DNA of 64,000 nt from Arthrinium phaeospermum (Eukaryota; Ascomycota; Sordariomycetes; Amphisphaeriales; Apiosporaceae): contig QYRS01000002.1 in NCBI GenBank assembly GCA_006503535.1, positions 4,588,001 through 4,652,000 on the forward strand, read 5' to 3'. Made by a program: the position numbers and the translations under genes. A model generated the notes under the pieces. It saw only the letters and a list, made by a program, of their open reading frames with translations, searched no databases and had not been told where the DNA came from. Below are positions 24,701-34,446 of the stretch, piece by piece (the first letter of the stretch is position 1; every line of letters starts with the position of its first letter).

Positions 24701-25234
24701 GGCAAGCCGGCATCGCCTGCGCCCACAAGCTGGGCCGCCGGTGTCAACGGAGGCGGTAACAACAGCATCCCGACCCCGCCGGCTTCGAACCGGTACGATT
24801 CGGTGACGCCGCCTCCCCAGGAGAAGGCACCGTCCTCGACCTCGTCGGCCCGCAATTCGGTCTCGGCCGGCAACGGTCCCGCGAGCTCGCCCATGTTCGC
24901 CAAGCTGCGGAGTATGTTCGAGCCGGCGAGCGGAGGGAGCCAGCAGCAAAGTGCCCCCACCTCATCCGACATGGGTGGCGCCAGCGGCACTTCGTCGCCC
25001 GCGCGCTCGCGGTCCACGTCGTCGACCATGTTCCAGCCGACGCCGCGGGACCGCAGCTCGTCGCTGCGCAAGTCGCTCAACGCGGCCGACCTGTTCAACA
25101 TGGCCAACAACAGCAGCAGCAGCAGCGTCTACGACCGGGTGCCGCAGGAGGACGACGAGGCGGAGCTGATGCACGAGAAGACGTCGCTCCTGACGGACGG
25201 CGACAACAACAACAAGGTGCCCGGCCGGACTTGA
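18726..25234 (+). CDS. very large E/A/P-rich repeat protein, reading frame repeatedly broken
   Basis: The gene starts at ATG 18726 (MDVASLVQQMHDNLSEIHKT), a helical coiled-coil-like head followed by charged segments. An intron probably lies at 19163-19243 (GTGAGT...CCAG). Then comes about 4.5 kb encoding Glu/Ala/Pro/Asp-rich low complexity (EEPAAEKPAADEPAK type), and a more ordinary Ser/Pro-rich C-terminus (SSPMFAKLRSMFEP, SLRKSLNAADLFNM) ending with TGA at 25232-25234. This layout matches fungal proteins loosely annotated as M-protein or involucrin repeat proteins. The protein-like composition jumps between all three forward frames more than ten times (near 18898, 19090, 19385, 19690, 19818, 19876, 19975, 20455, 20580, 21165, 21685, 22035, 22225, 22300, 23185, 23540), each piece open in its own frame. 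The gene is therefore either decaying through indels or the sequence has consensus errors. Function is unknown; a scaffold or cortical role would be a guess. Confidence 0.5.
21770..21995 (+). repeat. imperfect 15-bp tandem repeat, AEPxx coding units
   Basis: About 15 imperfect units of a GCTGAGCCC-x6 type encode pentapeptides such as AEPAA, TEPVA and AEPTG within the large E/A/P-rich gene. Strong local repetition makes both slippage in vivo and assembly error likely here. Confidence 0.7.
23563..24017 (+). repeat. direct tandem duplication (247 bp and 207 bp copies)
   Basis: Copy 1 runs from about 23563 to 23810 and copy 2 from about 23811 to 24017. By eye the aligned parts show no substitutions; they differ only by a 3-nt and a 1-nt insertion in copy 2 and a 44-nt segment present only in copy 1. 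The frame is intact at the start of copy 2 and lost at the matching place in copy 1. A stop codon (TAA) stands at the start of each copy in one frame. Confidence 0.85.
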
Positions 25235-25429
25235 CCACGCTCAGAGGAGCAGACTAAACATACTTATCCACAACCACAACAACATCTATTAACGGCAACA
25301 ACATCATTACCACCCGAAAAGATACCGAATGATAACATCAAACCACAACTATCACAGCATGATTATACGAAGGGCCACAACCGTGGCAGCGTGCAACGAA
25401 GACATTACGCACTGAATGAGGCGCTGGGC

Positions 25430-25759
25430 ATGGGGACCAAGGGGTTAGGACTGGGACGGATACCGGAAAGCGCCAGCGAAGGAGGAGGAGGACCGGCGGT
25501 GGAGAAACCGCCAGGTCACGAACAAGCGAGGAAGCGGGCCATGACGTCGGTCAACCCGGCCAACGAGGTGGTCGACGGCGACATGCGCCTGGCCTGGATG
25601 TTCGTCCAGGGCTGGCGGCAGCGGCTGCGGCGGGGGGAGAAGCTACTGGAGGAGCATCGCGAGGAGGGGCCGCCGGCGCCGGTGGGGAGCTGGCATGACG
25701 ATGACTTGAGGAGAAGTCGCTCGGCGCGGAAGCCGAGGTCGGTGAATTGGGAGTTATGA
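25430..25759 (+). CDS. doubtful small basic protein or 3' UTR frame
   Basis: The open frame starts at ATG 25430 (109 aa) and extends upstream only from a GTG. The encoded sequence looks protein-like in its middle (VEKPPGHEQARKRAM, RLAWMFVQGWRQRLRRGEK) with a basic Ser/Arg tail, but no domain is recognised. It lies about 195 bp after the stop of the large gene on the same strand, so it could be 3' UTR or a detached terminal exon of that gene. Confidence 0.25.
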   Translation: MGTKGLGLGRIPESASEGGGGPAVEKPPGHEQARKRAMTSVNPANEVVDGDMRLAWMFVQGWRQRLRRGEKLLEEHREEGPPAPVGSWHDDDLRRSRSARKPRSVNWEL

Positions 25760-25825
25760 CTACGCGGGAGTAGTCCGCGGCGGAGTTCATTGTGATTTGG
25801 CGGTTCTTATTGTTATTATTAGTGC

Positions 25826-25849
25826 TATTGCTATTGCTATTGCTATTGG
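25826..25849. repeat. GCTATT hexanucleotide microsatellite
   Basis: About four copies of GCTATT/TGCTAT in tandem, in otherwise empty sequence between the large gene and the NRPS 3' end. Confidence 0.7.
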
Positions 25850-26178
25850 TACCATCGTTGATGGCGATGCTCTCTGTTTATTATTGCAAATGATATCACG
25901 CCTGAAGTTCGTTCGGTCTTTTAAGCAACCAGCATCTTCTGATTTACATGCACGTCATGCTACTATGCTTTCCAACTTCATTTGACCATGCTTCGCGATA
26001 TTTTTCCTGCTGAACGTGTGATTTGATAAAAAATGCATTTACCTCGAAGTCGCGGAATGCTGCGTCGAGTGACGGTGGAACACATAACAAAGTACATTTC
26101 AAGTAATCTCTATCGACCTATATTGAACCCCCTTTAAAAGACCAAATCAAAAAGAAAGAAAGGAAAAAGTAGCAACAC

Positions 26179-29100
26179 CTAAGGGAAAACAACCTCCTCC
26201 GGCCGCCTCACCAACCCCTCCATGATCCCCTCGAGCTCATCCAGCAGCTCCTCGGCCACGCCGATCCACTCCTTGAACGTGACGACCTCGAACATGAGCT
26301 CGTCGCCCTGGACGAACGCCTGGATCTTCCACTCGCGCAGCGGCTCGTAGTGCGGGTAGACGGTCTCGAGCCGGCACGGCACGCCGCCCATGCGCATCGT
26401 CTCGACGTGGTAGACGTCCTGGTGCACGACCGAGTCGAACCAGTACTCGTCCCGGATGTCCGACGAGGCCGGGGCGGGCCAGTCGGTGCAGAGGGGGACG
26501 ATCTCGCGCAGGCCCATGCCCTCGTGCGAGGCGCCCGCGATGTGCTGGTGCTGCACGTAGCGGAGCAGGTCGAGCCCCGTCCAGCTGGCGTTTTCTTCAG
26601 GGCCGCCGCCGCCGAATTGCACGCGCATGGGCACGTACTGCCAGGTGGGACCCATGACGGCGTCGGCGCCGCCGCCGCCGGGCAGGTCGACGTGGCGCCC
26701 GCTGACGACCTCGCCAAAGACGACGTCGCGCGTCTTCAGCCGGCGCGCCAGGCACAGCGCCCACGCCGCCGTCGGCAGCGTCGCGACCGTGATGTCGCGC
26801 TGCCTTGCCGCGATGCTGACGGTGCGCGTCACGGCGTCGGGTACGCCGGCACCCGTGAGCGGGATGTCGGGGCGCAGGACCGAGAGGCCTTTGGACCCCT
26901 TGAGGAGCTCCCTCCAGTAGGGCACGCTCTGCGGGATCGCCGTCTCGACGGTGTGGTACACGAAATTGGAGAAGGGCACCGTGTCTCCGGTCGGGCGCCC
27001 GTCGTAGATGGCGTTGAGCTGGCGCAGCAGGGCCACGAGGCAGATTTCGTCGTACTGGGAGTGGGAGATGCGGAGGGCCAGGCAGGTGGCGTCCCCGTGC
27101 TGCACGGTCAGGAACTTGACGAAGGCGGAGCCGTGCGGCATCTCGGTTTGGATGTCGCGGTCGCAGAGCTCCTTGGTGAAAGAGGCCATGTCGCCGCCGT
27201 CCTCGACCACGTGGTGCTCGACCTCGGCCGTCATGGACTCGAGGACGACGCCGAAGCATTGGCCATCGGTCTCCACGAATACGGTGCGCAAGATCTCGTT
27301 GCGTTGGATGAGCTCTTGGCAGCTTTCCACCAGGCGGTGCTTGTCAATGCCTCCTTCCATGTGAAGGAGTTCGTAACGGGCCGAGTAGCGAGGGAATTTG
27401 ACCGTGCCATTGACGGCCACGTGCTGGAGGGGCCTTGTAGGATATACGTCCTTGATCACCCAATCTGGGTTGGCAAGAAGTGGCTGAATGGACTGGGCCA
27501 CAAAGCTCGAGGGGTCAGCCTTCTTGAGAAGCGACAAGGGCTTAATGGAATGCTCCTCGCTGCTCTTCGCTTTGGCCTTGGTCTCTTTCATAGCGCCCGC
27601 CATGTCGTAGAGCGTGCGGTACTTGAAGACGTTGGCCACGGTTAGTTCAAAGCCTTCCGCCCTGGCTTCGGCGACGAGCTTCATCGCGCCAATGGAATCG
27701 CCGCCCAGCAAGAAGAAGCTGTCTTCAAGTCCAATCTCTTCCTCGGGGACCCCCAAGATGCGGCTCCAGGCTTTGCTTAGCTTCCGTTGCTTGTCGGATG
27801 ACGCTGACACCCTTGTTGTCCGTACAGCCGAAGATTGCGCCTTGTTCACCGCTGCTGCCTTGGTGCGCTCGACCAGCTGGAGCGAGCCATCGGGCTTGAA
27901 CTTGGCCAACGCTTGAGTGCGGTAGTACGCCTGGCCCGTCTTGGTTGAAATCCAATATGGGACCTCAATAGCTTCGAAAGGCATGGTGGCTTCCGTGGAA
28001 CCGAGTATAAGCTCACCGGTAGCCCCTAGAGGTACCAGTTGCTCGGGGTTTAGAGGATCGGCAAGCCATACTTCGGTAGCCTTAGTGTCTGCAAACTGCG
28101 AAAGTTGACCGAGACTTTCGACGCTCGCTTGGCTCAGTCGCTGAAGCTCCTCGAACTCCCCGTCGTCATTGACCTTAATCTCAGATATACGCTTGCCGGG
28201 AGCCTCGCAGAACTGCTGGACCAGACGACCAAGCTGCGCCAACATCCGCTGCATCTGCCCGCTCTGCACCGTCTGCGAGTCGAAGCTCGCCATGATGAGG
28301 AAGCCCTTGGGGTCGAGCGAGCAGACGAGCATGAGCGCGTACGTGTTAAACTTCAACGCCTCCTGCGCCGCCTCCTCGTCGCTCGCCGGGACGAAGGCGT
28401 TGGCGGGCTCGGCCTCCTTGTTCGCCGCCGCCGCCTCCTCGGCCGCATCGGCGCTCGGGTGCAGCACCAGCCCCGTCCGGAGCTCGCACGCCTCCCGCGC
28501 GTCGGGGCTCAGGCGGCGGATGTGCTGGAGGCCGAAGTGCTCGTGCGGGATCCCGCGCACCGAGTCCTGGTGGATGTATTGGAGGTACTCCGACACTGTC
28601 GTGTCGCGGTCGATGGAGACGCGGACCGGGATCGTGGCGATCATGGGGCCCTCGATCTGCTCGACGCCGGCGATCGGGGCGTTCCGGCCGGTCAGGGTCT
28701 CGCCGAACACCACGTCGTTTGAGGCGGTGTAGGAAGCCACCAAGAGGGCCCAGGCGCCGCGAATGGCCGTCGCAATCGTTGTTCCGTTTAGTCGGCTCTC
28801 GACTCCGACGTAGTGCTCGAGCAGGGAGTCGGCTTTTTGCTGGTACCCCTGATATGGCAGAGGTGGGAACTGCTCGCCACCCGCTCCATCCAGGCGCTCC
28901 TTCCAGTAATCCTCGGACTCTTGGCGGCTGTTTTCGAATAGGAATTTGATGAAATTGTTGAAGTTTGCTGGCCGCTCGACTGCCATGCCCTGATAAGCTT
29001 TGTTGACGCGTTCGACGATCAGGGGCATGGCCCAGCCGTCATACAGCGCATGGTGCATAGTAAGGACGAAGTACGTCTTGCCCGTCTCTTTTCGTCGGTA

Positions 29101-31556
29101 ACAATCGCATATCGGACCAGACTGCCGCCCAACTGAATAGGGTCGTTCCTATCCGCAGCCAGGTAGTCGCCCAGGGTGCACCCGTTCTTGACCGGGCACG
29201 AGAACGCCTCTCGCACCACGACTTGCATCAGACCTTGGCCCGATATCTGCACAATTCGCGTGCGAAGAATGGCGCAATCGGCTGCGGCCACCTCGAAGGC
29301 TTTTGCGAGGCGCTGTGCCGACTCCAGATCTTGCATCTCGACGACGCGCTGGGCTACATAAGCCTCGCTGACCTTGGCGGAGAGAGCCATCAAACCTTCT
29401 TGCAGAGGCGAGCAAGGGTAGATATCTTGCACGTCCTCGGGGCTGATGCCGCACACCGCCGAGGTTTCGCCATTCGCGACATCGGGTGCCCATGTACCGG
29501 GGAGCAGAGAGAAGGGCGGGACAGTCAAGTTCTCTTCGGCGTCGCAGATCTTCGCCGCGGCAGCCATCTCCGACAGTACGGGGTTTCCGAAGATGTCGGC
29601 GACAGATAGGGAGACGCGGTCTTTCCGAGCCGCGGCCACCAGTTTCATAGCCCGCAAGGAGTCGCCGCCGAGACTGAAGAAGTTGTCGGCGGCGCCGATG
29701 TCTACGTCGGGACCCAAGACTTCACCCCATAAGCGCGCCAACTGCTTTTCCATCTCCGTGCTAGGGGCCTTCCGGGGGACCACCGCCGCCGCAAAAGCCG
29801 ATATGTCTCTTCTGCTCATGGACGCGCCCAGCTCGCGCAGTCGCTTGCGGTCCGTCTTGGCCGAAACTAAAAGGGGCATGGTCTGTAGCGGCAGGTAGGC
29901 GGCCGGCACCATGTAGATCGGCAGGTACTCGGAGAGAAGACTGTTCATGCCCGCCAGGCACTTCTGTACATCCGAGTTGAGCGAGCCCAGAAGTTCCTCT
30001 GTCGCGGGGACAAGCCCGGCCTTGTCGGAGATGAAAGCCACCAATGTCGGCTCTCCCGCCGAGCCGCCCGGCTTGATCACCTCGGCGGCGACGCGCGTGC
30101 CCGCTGGCAGCTGATCACGCATGTGGTGTTCGATCTCCGCCAGTTCGATCCGCTGCCCGCGGAGCTTGACCTGCTGGTCTCCTCGACCAACGAAGATGAT
30201 AGATCCGTCCACATCGTATTTCACCAAATCACCCGTCTTATACAGACGCCCGCTCCGCCCGGGAAAGGCTCCTTGACACCCATCTGATAGGAATTTCGGG
30301 TCGTTGATGAAAACAACTGATGTTTTCTCCGTGTCACCAAGGTACCCGGGACCCACGATTGGCCCCTCGATCAGGAGCTCGCCTACAGCACCCACAGGCA
30401 CAAGACGATCATGATCTTCCGGATCGACGATCCAAGTGCTGCCACCAACACCTTTTCCGATAGTCACTTGTTCTTTCCCATCCCTGCCCACCTGGTTGTT
30501 GATGGTGCAGCCCACCGTGCACTCTGAGGGCCCGTACGCATTCACGACCGTTGTGCTCTTGCTCCACCGGGCGCCGTCGCCGTTGGAGATGGCCTCGCCG
30601 CCGAGACCCAGGACCTCGAGCGAGGGGATGACGTCGGCGTCCAAGACCCGGGCGACCGACGGCGTCATGTGCGCCATGTTAACCTTCATTTTGCGGATGG
30701 CCCCGCTCAGGTCGTTGACGCGGTCCGCCTCGGAGGGGATACAGAGGCAGCCCCCGTTAGCTAATGTGCAAAGCATGCAGTCGATGCATACATCGAAGGC
30801 GTACGACGCGAAGTCGAGGACGCGCGAGTGCGGGCGGTACCCCACCAGGTCAGCTCGGGGCACCGCACCGCTCGTGTAGTTTTCGTGCGTGACGAGGACG
30901 CCCTTGGGCTTGCCCGTAGACCCTGACGTAAACTGAATATATAGGTTCGTGGCTGGCGCTACCACGGGCAGCGGTGTCGCCGCGGCCGAATCGTAGGAGC
31001 TCATTTCTTCGGCGGAGACTACTACGTGGTGGGCCTGCGGCGCAATGCGCTGCCCGAGGTCCTTCTGGGACGCCGATGTGAGGATGTGCGCCGCTCCGGT
31101 CTGCTCGACGATCTGGCGCAGTCGGCCCTCGGGCTGGCTGGGATCGGTCAGGGCGAATGTACCGCCTGCTTTCATGATGGCCAGGACACCGATGATTGTC
31201 CATCGCGACTTCTCGAAACACAGGGGGACATTGACCCCCGCACCCACGCCAATAGAAACCAGGTAGCGGGCCAGGCTTGTGGACAGCCGCTCAACCTCGC
31301 CGTAGGTGAAGTCGCCGTCCCAGGAATTGACGGCGGCTCGTTCGGGGTCTCGCTGGGCCTGCTCGGTTATGAAGTCCTGCATGCAGGTCTGTAAGGCGGG
31401 CGGCACCGGCGTGTTCCATTGCCAGATCTTGACAAGATCTTCCACGCTGGCATGTTCATTACTGTTGCCATTTGACTGGGCGGCTTGCTTTTCCTCGATA
31501 GACTTGTCCGCCTTAGAAGGCACCTCGGCCCCTAAGGTGTCGGTTGCTGTATGCAT
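26179..31556 (-). CDS. nonribosomal peptide synthetase, A-T-C-(remnant A)-T-C(terminal), one frameshift
   Basis: Intronless, about 1,790 codons, start ATG at 31556 (the frame also opens 4 codons earlier at a GTG). Domains in order: adenylation (about 30100-31440; FTSGSTGKPKG, NAYGPSE, KTGDLVKY and KLRGQRIEL motifs), carrier protein with LGGDSLRAMK (about 29650-29680), condensation with HHALYDG at 29038-29058, an adenylation remnant of about 150 residues keeping only A6-A8-like pieces (VPLGATGELILGS, AYYRTQALAKFKPDG; about 27860-28090), a second carrier protein with LGGDSIGAMK (about 27690), and a terminal condensation-like domain with SHSQYD at 27045-27068. There is no thioesterase or reductase. 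The terminal domain matches the SHxxxD-x14-Y pattern reported for cyclising fungal C-terminal domains. A one-base frame change at about 29085-29093 splits condensation domain 1 just before its catalytic His. The product is likely small or iterative; the substrate is unknown. Confidence 0.85.
29085..29093 (-). other. frameshift site inside the NRPS condensation domain
   Basis: Upstream of this point the frame encodes a normal condensation-domain N-half; downstream, the conserved approach to HHxxxDG lies in another frame. No intron with legal borders fits, because the gap is under 20 nt and the flanking residues are conserved. The run GAAAAGAGACGGG on the minus strand is the likely indel site. 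Confidence 0.7.
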
Positions 31557-32703
31557 TGGGGGTATCACGTGTCGTCAAGCAGGAACGATCTCACAAAATA
31601 TAGGAAAGGGAAACCGGGCAACCAATAATGAAGAGAAAACCCAAGGATACAGTGGGAAAAGGTGAGTTGAAGTAACATTCGTGCATACATTAGAGGCAAC
31701 ATTTTCCTGCGACCCGACCCGGCGACGACACGCGACGCCCACCCAGCTCGACCTGGTTCGACTTGGGCGTCACACTCTGCCCTCTCCCCGCTTTACCGGG
31801 CCATGGCACTGGGAAGGGTGACATTGACATGGTAAAACGGCCGATACAGGCGCATGACGACGAACGCGACCCCATCGGCTGGGTTGCGCTATTTCGCGCG
31901 ACGGACGGCGATTGGACCTCGGCGGTCGTTGATGTCGTAAAAGCACCACATGGGAAGCTGTAGGGTGGTGCGACGACCCCACCATCGGCGGATCAGATAA
32001 CTTAAAAGAAGGATCTGATAAAATTTTGGCGAGGGCGGGCACCAAGTTCTGCACCAAGCAGCCAAGGTCCTGGCTTGGGTGCGGCGCTAGGTCTGCTTTG
32101 GGCCTGGAGGGGCCGGGTTCCTGGGAGGGGCATCGATGGGCGCTTCGGGGGAAACAGGACTTGGTGCTTGGCAATGGATGCTTTGTTGACATCTTTACGT
32201 TGAAATTGCATATCCGTTCAATCGACTAGTCATAGTGATCGGCGAACTACTAGAAGACCTGGTCGCATAGACAATTTGCCGGTTTCCTTGTCTTGGTTCA
32301 TCTGCATCTTCGGGTTCTTCACATGTCAAGCTGTCTCGGTCTACGGTTGATGGGGCTCACCTGTAGTACAGCGATCCGGTGGGAAGGAACCCCGGCAATT
32401 TAACGAAATCCGTACGAAAATTACATACCACTAAGCAATTGCGCATGTGTGATTGCCAGATTACTGGTGCAGCCTGAACACGAACGATATTTCGGCACTG
32501 GATCGGACCTGGGCGGGCCATCTTCCAAGGAATCCCTGTCGGATCTGATAAGATAGGCAAGACAAAGGCATTCAGACTTCGACCCCTGTATTCAAACCCT
32601 TGAACTCTCCCCTTTTTGTCAATTGTTACTTACTTACCATATACCATATAGATAGTCCCATGTGTTCGCTTTTCCGCAGCTGCTGGAAATAACCCAGTCA
32701 GCT
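31557..32703. other. intergenic region: NRPS promoter and 3' flank of a CxxC-repeat gene
   Basis: No gene is supported. Short frames on both strands start at non-ATG codons or lack any conserved feature. The sequence is of average GC and not RIP-like. Confidence 0.45.
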
Positions 32704-33459
32704 TCAGTTTACGATGAAATCAATCGCCATGCGATCAATGCCGTGGCCTGACACGATATCATTCACCTCAATGTCATCGTCACTGGCCCCCGAGGCATTC
32801 ACCACCATTTTATCGGTTTCCGGATCATCAGCCGCCGCTTCATCGCCCACGGGCTCCGTCTCGATGTGCGTATTCCCACCGCTCTCCTGGGGGATGACCA
32901 GCGTTGTCTCGTCTTTCTGCGCCCTTTTGTCGTTCCTCTCTTTCCACTTGTTCGTATAATCGTAGCAATCCTGGCACCGTGCTTGTCCGGCTCTTGGTGG
33001 TCGTTTACGGCACTGAGTGCACTTCCCGTCCTCTCGAGCCTTGTCTCGCCTCCTTCTCTGCCCGGCATTATGTGCGACCATACACGACTCGCAAAAAGTT
33101 CTTTTGCTGTCTGCGGGCAATTCTGTACCACAGCGAGGGCAGCGCGAAGAGGCAATCAATTCGCTGTACTTCTCCCTACTGGCTTTCGCCCTTTCTTCTT
33201 TGCATGTCTTGCAATTTGCTCGATCGCCTTCTGCCAGTCTGGTCCCACAGTCCACACACATCCCTTGTGCCTTCCGGGCATCGTAGTACCGTTTCTGCGC
33301 TTCTGATAGCTTGACTTTCCTGGTCTTTTTACATGCATTACAGACTCTGCGGCCGTCCTCGCATACGTTCTCTCGGCATTTGTAGCATAGCCTGCCTTTC
33401 CTCTCAGGCTCTGATGACGGACGTGACGTCAGCAGTGGTGTAGAGTCAGCAGTAGCCAT
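32704..33459 (-). CDS. CxxC-repeat protein A: four C-x2-C-x11-C-x2-C modules, acidic tail, DRMAID end
   Basis: Single exon, 251 aa, start ATG at 33459 (MATADSTPLLTSRP), which aligns with the start of paralogue C; two codons upstream is only a GTG. Four modules of paired CxxC knuckles follow: CYKC...CNAC, CVDC...CKTC, CPRC...CESC and CTQC...CQDC, with 11 (once 12) residues between the pairs. Each module should bind one zinc ion. Linkers are Lys/Arg-rich and helical (REKYSELIASSR, GQRRRRDKARED), suggesting nuclear location and nucleic-acid contact. The tail is acidic and ends VSGHGIDRMAIDFIVN, nearly identical to paralogue C. A TATAAAG box lies at 33523-33529 and the shared 13-bp element at 33566-33578. 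I do not recognise a named family. Zinc binding follows from the motif; nucleic-acid binding is a guess from charge. Confidence 0.8.
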   Translation of the reverse strand: MATADSTPLLTSRPSSEPERKGRLCYKCRENVCEDGRRVCNACKKTRKVKLSEAQKRYYDARKAQGMCVDCGTRLAEGDRANCKTCKEERAKASREKYSELIASSRCPRCGTELPADSKRTFCESCMVAHNAGQRRRRDKAREDGKCTQCRKRPPRAGQARCQDCYDYTNKWKERNDKRAQKDETTLVIPQESGGNTHIETEPVGDEAAADDPETDKMVVNASGASDDDIEVNDIVSGHGIDRMAIDFIVN

Positions 33460-33565
33460 CCTCACTCGAGCGTAGTTGATTGCGCCTTTCTAGTCTACCA
33501 AACGATTTTCCCTCCCCAGCTTCTTTATATCTAATAACTATCGCACAAATATGGAATAGAATAAA

Positions 33566-33578
33566 ACAATGCCTTTGT
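33566..33578 (+). promoter_or_regulatory. shared 13-bp element ACAATGCCTTTGT upstream of paralogue A
   Basis: A perfect copy, about 107 bp upstream of the ATG at 33459. It reads as ACAATG and the reverse complement of ACAAAG with one base between, two inverted HMG-box-like half-sites. The same 13-mer occurs upstream of paralogue B in the other orientation, with one-mismatch versions upstream of C and D. Confidence 0.55.
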
Positions 33579-33594
33579 TGTATGATGGTGCCTA

Positions 33595-33607
33595 ACAATA
33601 GTATTGT
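33595..33607. promoter_or_regulatory. near-palindrome ACAATAGTATTGT upstream of paralogue A
   Basis: It lies 16 bp beyond the 13-bp element. Paralogue B has ACAATAGCATTGT at 35908-35920, one base different. Both are inverted ACAAT half-sites. Confidence 0.45.
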
Positions 33608-34446
33608 TTTGGTAGCTGTCGCCTATCTGGTAACTTAGATACCTGTGCTTTTCATTGAAAGAACCACGCACAAGCTGGCAGACAAAGGGTATTAAAGGAC
33701 AAAGACTGGGTGGACTCTCAGATTCTCAAACGTTTGATCGTTTTTATGAATTCAACTTGTAGAGCAGTCTCATTCTACTGGATAGCGAGAATATCATATT
33801 GCAAAGAAAAGCAGTACACCATAGCTTTGCTCATAGATCATTCCAAGATAAGCAGTGAAACAATCCCAACCTTCGACATTACATGATACCGGGCTCTCAT
33901 TAGGCAGAGTAGCTATTTTGAGACATGTGCGTTCGAAGCAATACTGTCCGACCGCGTATGTCTGAGCTTACATATACGATTTCCGTACCATGACAGATAA
34001 TATTAGGCCGAAGGAGGTGTGATGCTGCTAAGAAGCCGGATGGCGTGAGTTGTGTAGTGGTGAAGACAAGAGTCTAGATATGGCTTTGTAATTCCGCTTT
34101 AAAACTTTATTTCCTAATAAGCTAAATCACTATAAATTGGAATAAGACATATAACAAAAAAGAAAATAGAAAGGTGTCTATTATGTTGGTTTCGTCGTGG
34201 GCTAATATACACAACCATATAATACATATGTTTACAGTGACACTGAAAGTAGGCATGCTAGGCTTATCGAATTTGACCGAAAACGAATGTGTTTTATTTC
34301 TATACTGCTATATCTGTTACCTTCAACTTTTGCCAAGAAACACCTTTGGTAGGTGGATAAAACGGAATGCCTCAGATGCTTCATTTGCAGGAACTTCCCT
34401 AACCAGCAAGAAGCTGCTTCAGTTTTCGAACAGCTGTGACGAAATG

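Larger units (their letters stand above)
33460..34446. other. intergenic region upstream of CxxC-repeat gene A
   Basis: It holds the promoter of paralogue A with two ACAAT/TTTGT-type elements, then AT-rich sequence (34080-34170) without open frames. No gene is supported. Confidence 0.5.

Noticed and set aside
26350..27645. 431-codon plus-strand frame opposite the NRPS
   Set aside because: Antisense shadow of a GC-rich exon; Arg/Val/Asp-rich with no domain.
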